64,000 bases of DNA from Brachynemurus nebulosus (lineage: Eukaryota; Arthropoda; Insecta; Neuroptera; Myrmeleontidae). The notes beneath the pieces are model-generated. The model did no database searches. It was given only the letters and a program-made list of their open reading frames with translations, and was not told the DNA's origin. This document shows, one piece after another, positions 62,204 through 64,000 of the stretch. Where the stretch lies: assembly GCA_035578155.1 (NCBI GenBank), contig JAPWDM010000005.1, positions 40,679,365 to 40,743,364 on the forward strand. The letters run 5' to 3'. Each line of letters begins with the position of its first letter. Position 1 is the first letter of the stretch. The position numbers and the translations under genes were made by a program.

Positions 62204-62372
62204 CATAGGCGGATCCAGGGGGGTGGCTGTGGGGGCTGCAGCCCCCCCCTTTGCCCGACAATAGGTAACTTTTTTTAGTTAAACACACAATTTAGAACAT
62301 ACAATTCCCCAAAATTCCTCCTGAGATCAGAGGCAGCCCCCCCCCCTTTTCAACTGACTGGATCCACCCTTG
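62204..62372. mobile_element. hAT-type MITE
   Basis: 169 bp from CATAGGCGGATCCAGGG to GGATCCACCCTTG with a perfect 8-bp duplication AGACTACC (62196-62203 and 62373-62380). G- and C-runs near the ends would fold. Confidence 0.8.
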
Positions 62373-62637
62373 AGACTACCACATTATCAGACACTATCCA
62401 AAATTGCTTGCACATTTGATAATCTAGGTCTCTAATTAACAGCTGAAACTAAGACAGACAATTATATAATGGTAGAAGCGCTGGAAAGGAGATTTCATAA
62501 ATTATTTAGCCAGAATTTAGGTTTTCCGGTGAGATGAGTACAAAGCTGTTTAGTACCTTCCCTCACATAGTCCACCCATTGATTCTTCATCGTTGACTCT
62601 AGGTATATATAATAACCGAATTTTTCTCTCCTTCCAG

Positions 62638-62856
62638 TTGGATGATGACGACGATGATGATGATATCGATCTGGACTCACCAACGGAATCAACGGATCAA
62701 CGCGGTTTCCTCGACTCAAATGCCGTATATCCGAAAATACAGCAAGTATCACCGAATCCGTGGAGGCGTACAGGTAGCCATGGCCCCGCTGCCACAATCA
62801 CACATGACGAGTATCACCACTTCTGTGACAACGCGCTAGAGTGTACGATTTTATAA
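62638..62856 (+). CDS. Terminal coding exon 3: poly-Asp stretch and C-terminal CTIL
   Basis: The acceptor is CTTCCAG, ending at 62637 after a pyrimidine tract. The exon opens in phase 0 and reads 72 codons to a TAA at 62854-62856. It begins with Leu, then eight consecutive Asp and IDLDSPTES. A middle part holds NPWRRTGSHG, and the end is THDEYHHFCDNALECTIL. The last four residues, Cys-Thr-Ile-Leu, match the CaaX pattern; Leu at X favours geranylgeranyltransferase I in known substrates. Membrane anchoring by prenylation is therefore a reasonable inference, not something seen. A GTAGCC at 62770 could be a weak internal donor, but GC-rich coding composition continues to the stop, so I prefer read-through. 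The total is 199 residues. Confidence 0.8.
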   Translation: MDDDDDDDDIDLDSPTESTDQRGFLDSNAVYPKIQQVSPNPWRRTGSHGPAATITHDEYHHFCDNALECTIL

Positions 62857-63776
62857 CCAAAACAAAACAATTTGATAACTCGTTCGACAAGTTGTTTGAT
62901 CTTGTTTGTTTACAATCTTGTTTGTCCTCTGTCTTTATTTATTGTTTATTTATTTGAATGATCGTTAAAGTGCAACAAGAAAATGATCAAAGTATTGATT
63001 GTTTTTATAGTAGTTTAGATTAAATTTCATACTTTTAATGTGAAACTTTGTAGATATTTTTTAGCTGACAATGAATGGAGTTAACCAACCTAATAATTTA
63101 ACAATTTATGTGATATGTTTCGCACAGTTTGCTGTAATATAATCCTTGCTGGGGAATCGCCTCGTAAAAACATTGAATTCGTTAAAAGTCCCCCTAATAC
63201 TCTCTTAATACTTAATTATAAAAAATCGTACGACTTTTTGTCGTGATATTGTTACTTTCACATTGTACGGTTTTTTGCCACTATCAAGATTAAATGATTA
63301 AAGTTAATTAAAAATATTTAAAGTTTTAATTATTTCGTCAAACTCACTATACAAACTTTAAATATTTTTAATATTTAAGATTAAATTTCACAAAGTAAAT
63401 TTCTCAACAATGAATTAATTAAAGTTAATCTTATAAATCAGAAAAAAGAGGAAGCAGAATTATTTGACACACTCTTTGGAAACCTGAAGAATGACAAAAA
63501 TACATTTTTCAACTACTTCACGACTACTACTCTAATTAATTAGATGGCTACAAAACACAATTTCGAAATTGGATACAATCTATTGTAATTGTCGGTTATC
63601 ATATTTAGGATCAATTTTACCAATTTCACAAATAAATTCAATAATAAACATACAATTGAACAAAATAATTTGACTGCCGCACGTTAAAAAACCGTCTAAT
63701 GTGAAATGTTCCATGCTCTTTTTCAATCTACTAAAAGAATGCGACCGTACGATTTTTTTGCCGTACCGCGAAGAAA
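62857..63776 (+). other. 3' UTR and downstream sequence
   Basis: AT-rich sequence follows the stop codon at 62854-62856. AATAAA-type hexamers occur near 63627 (in CAAATAAATT) and 63639; either could be a polyadenylation signal, but the true end is not determinable here. Open frames on the minus strand at 63580-63786 look non-coding. Confidence 0.35.
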
Positions 63777-63890
63777 CTCTCGCCACTTACTTCTAAATGA
63801 CGTGGGCACATGCCTACACTAATTAAAAACTGCGCGAGAACTGGGATTGTGTGCGCATGTGCCTACATCATTTAGAGTAAGTGAGAAGAG
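63777..63890. repeat. Inverted repeat with CGCATGTGCC arms
   Basis: CTCTCGCCACTTACTTCTAA / GGGCACATGCC and, inverted, GCGCATGTGCCTACATCATT / GTAAGTGAGAAGAG, about 38-bp arms around AAAACTGCGCGAGAACTGG. Possibly a transposon end pair. Confidence 0.6.
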
Positions 63891-64000
63891 CAACGAATAC
63901 ACCCAGACCCAATGTGATTTAAATTAATTCTTAAATCAAACGGGACTTCCCCGTTGGTACCCATATTTCATTTTATTACATTTTTAGGTAATTCCTGTTA

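Larger units (their letters stand above)
60831..62637 (+). other. Intron 2 of the 199-aa gene
   Basis: This 1.8-kb intron runs from GTGAGT to TTCCAG. It holds a TTAA-flanked MITE with a nested Harbinger-like fragment (61588-62192) and, abutting it, a hAT MITE (62204-62372). The segment 60831-61583 shows nothing else that I can name. Confidence 0.7.

Noticed and set aside
62495..62839. Alternative frames over exon 3 (Met/Thr-rich plus frame and a minus frame)
   Set aside because: They are shadows of the exon-3 reading frame, which alone matches the splice phase.
1..64000. tRNA, rRNA, snRNA genes and virus-derived genes
   Set aside because: I looked for cloverleaf boxes, conserved rRNA blocks and viral polymerase or capsid motifs by eye and saw none. 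A dedicated covariance or profile search could still find a degraded one.

Overview
The window is a very AT-rich piece of an animal nuclear genome, most likely an insect. The evidence is consensus GT/AG introns, long (TA)n arrays, a CR1/Jockey-type LINE fragment, a MADF-type gene, and many short non-autonomous DNA transposons with the target duplications of hAT, Tc1/mariner/pogo, TTAA-specific and PIF/Harbinger-like families. I could not fix the order or species. There is no operon structure, and I saw no rRNA, tRNA, CRISPR array or virus-like gene. Host coding content is small. One gene on the + strand occupies the right side. Its three coding exons, 51501-51774, 60724-60830 and 62638-62856, join in phase (1, then 0) into a 199-residue protein that I do not recognise. 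It has a Ser/Thr/Asn-rich N-terminus, a run of eight Asp and a C-terminal Cys-Thr-Ile-Leu that fits a CaaX prenylation box of the geranylgeranyl type. A TGCGCATGCG palindrome lies 15 bp before the ATG, and a CG-rich patch at about 49.8-50.05 kb may be a promoter. A second candidate first exon lies far upstream: an initiator-like TCAGT at 8596, an ATG at 8934 and a GT donor at 8962. Its phase would allow splicing onto exon 2 as an alternative N-terminus, but this is inference. The rest is a dense transposon graveyard. 0-10 kb holds five hAT MITEs with 7-8 of 8 matching target duplications, a pogo-type MITE and the first copy of the main repeat family. 10.8-12.6 kb is a long inverted-repeat element containing two more members of that family. 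15.1-17.7 kb holds two TA-flanked elements. 20.2 kb is a hAT MITE built of CTTGGT hexamers, nested in a degraded family member. 27.1-28.2 kb is a TTAA-flanked element carrying a frameshifted MADF gene. 28.7-31.4 kb is a family member (or abutting members) with a 120-bp satellite and two TA arrays. 33.6-34.8 kb and 36.3-37.2 kb are further terminal-inverted-repeat elements. 38.0-39.2 kb has an exact 283-bp tandem duplication and a long hairpin. 40-49 kb has more family copies, a mariner MITE and the LINE fragment. The 51.8-60.7 kb intron and the 3' end hold more MITEs, one of them nested. The most unusual feature is the recurrent element family (left end TTTTAGCGAATTTCC, right end GCGACAGGGGTATTT). 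Its copies carry (TA)n arrays at the same internal position, and in some cases 120-bp satellite monomers. It resembles non-autonomous Helentron/DINE-1 elements and appears to seed simple and satellite repeats.
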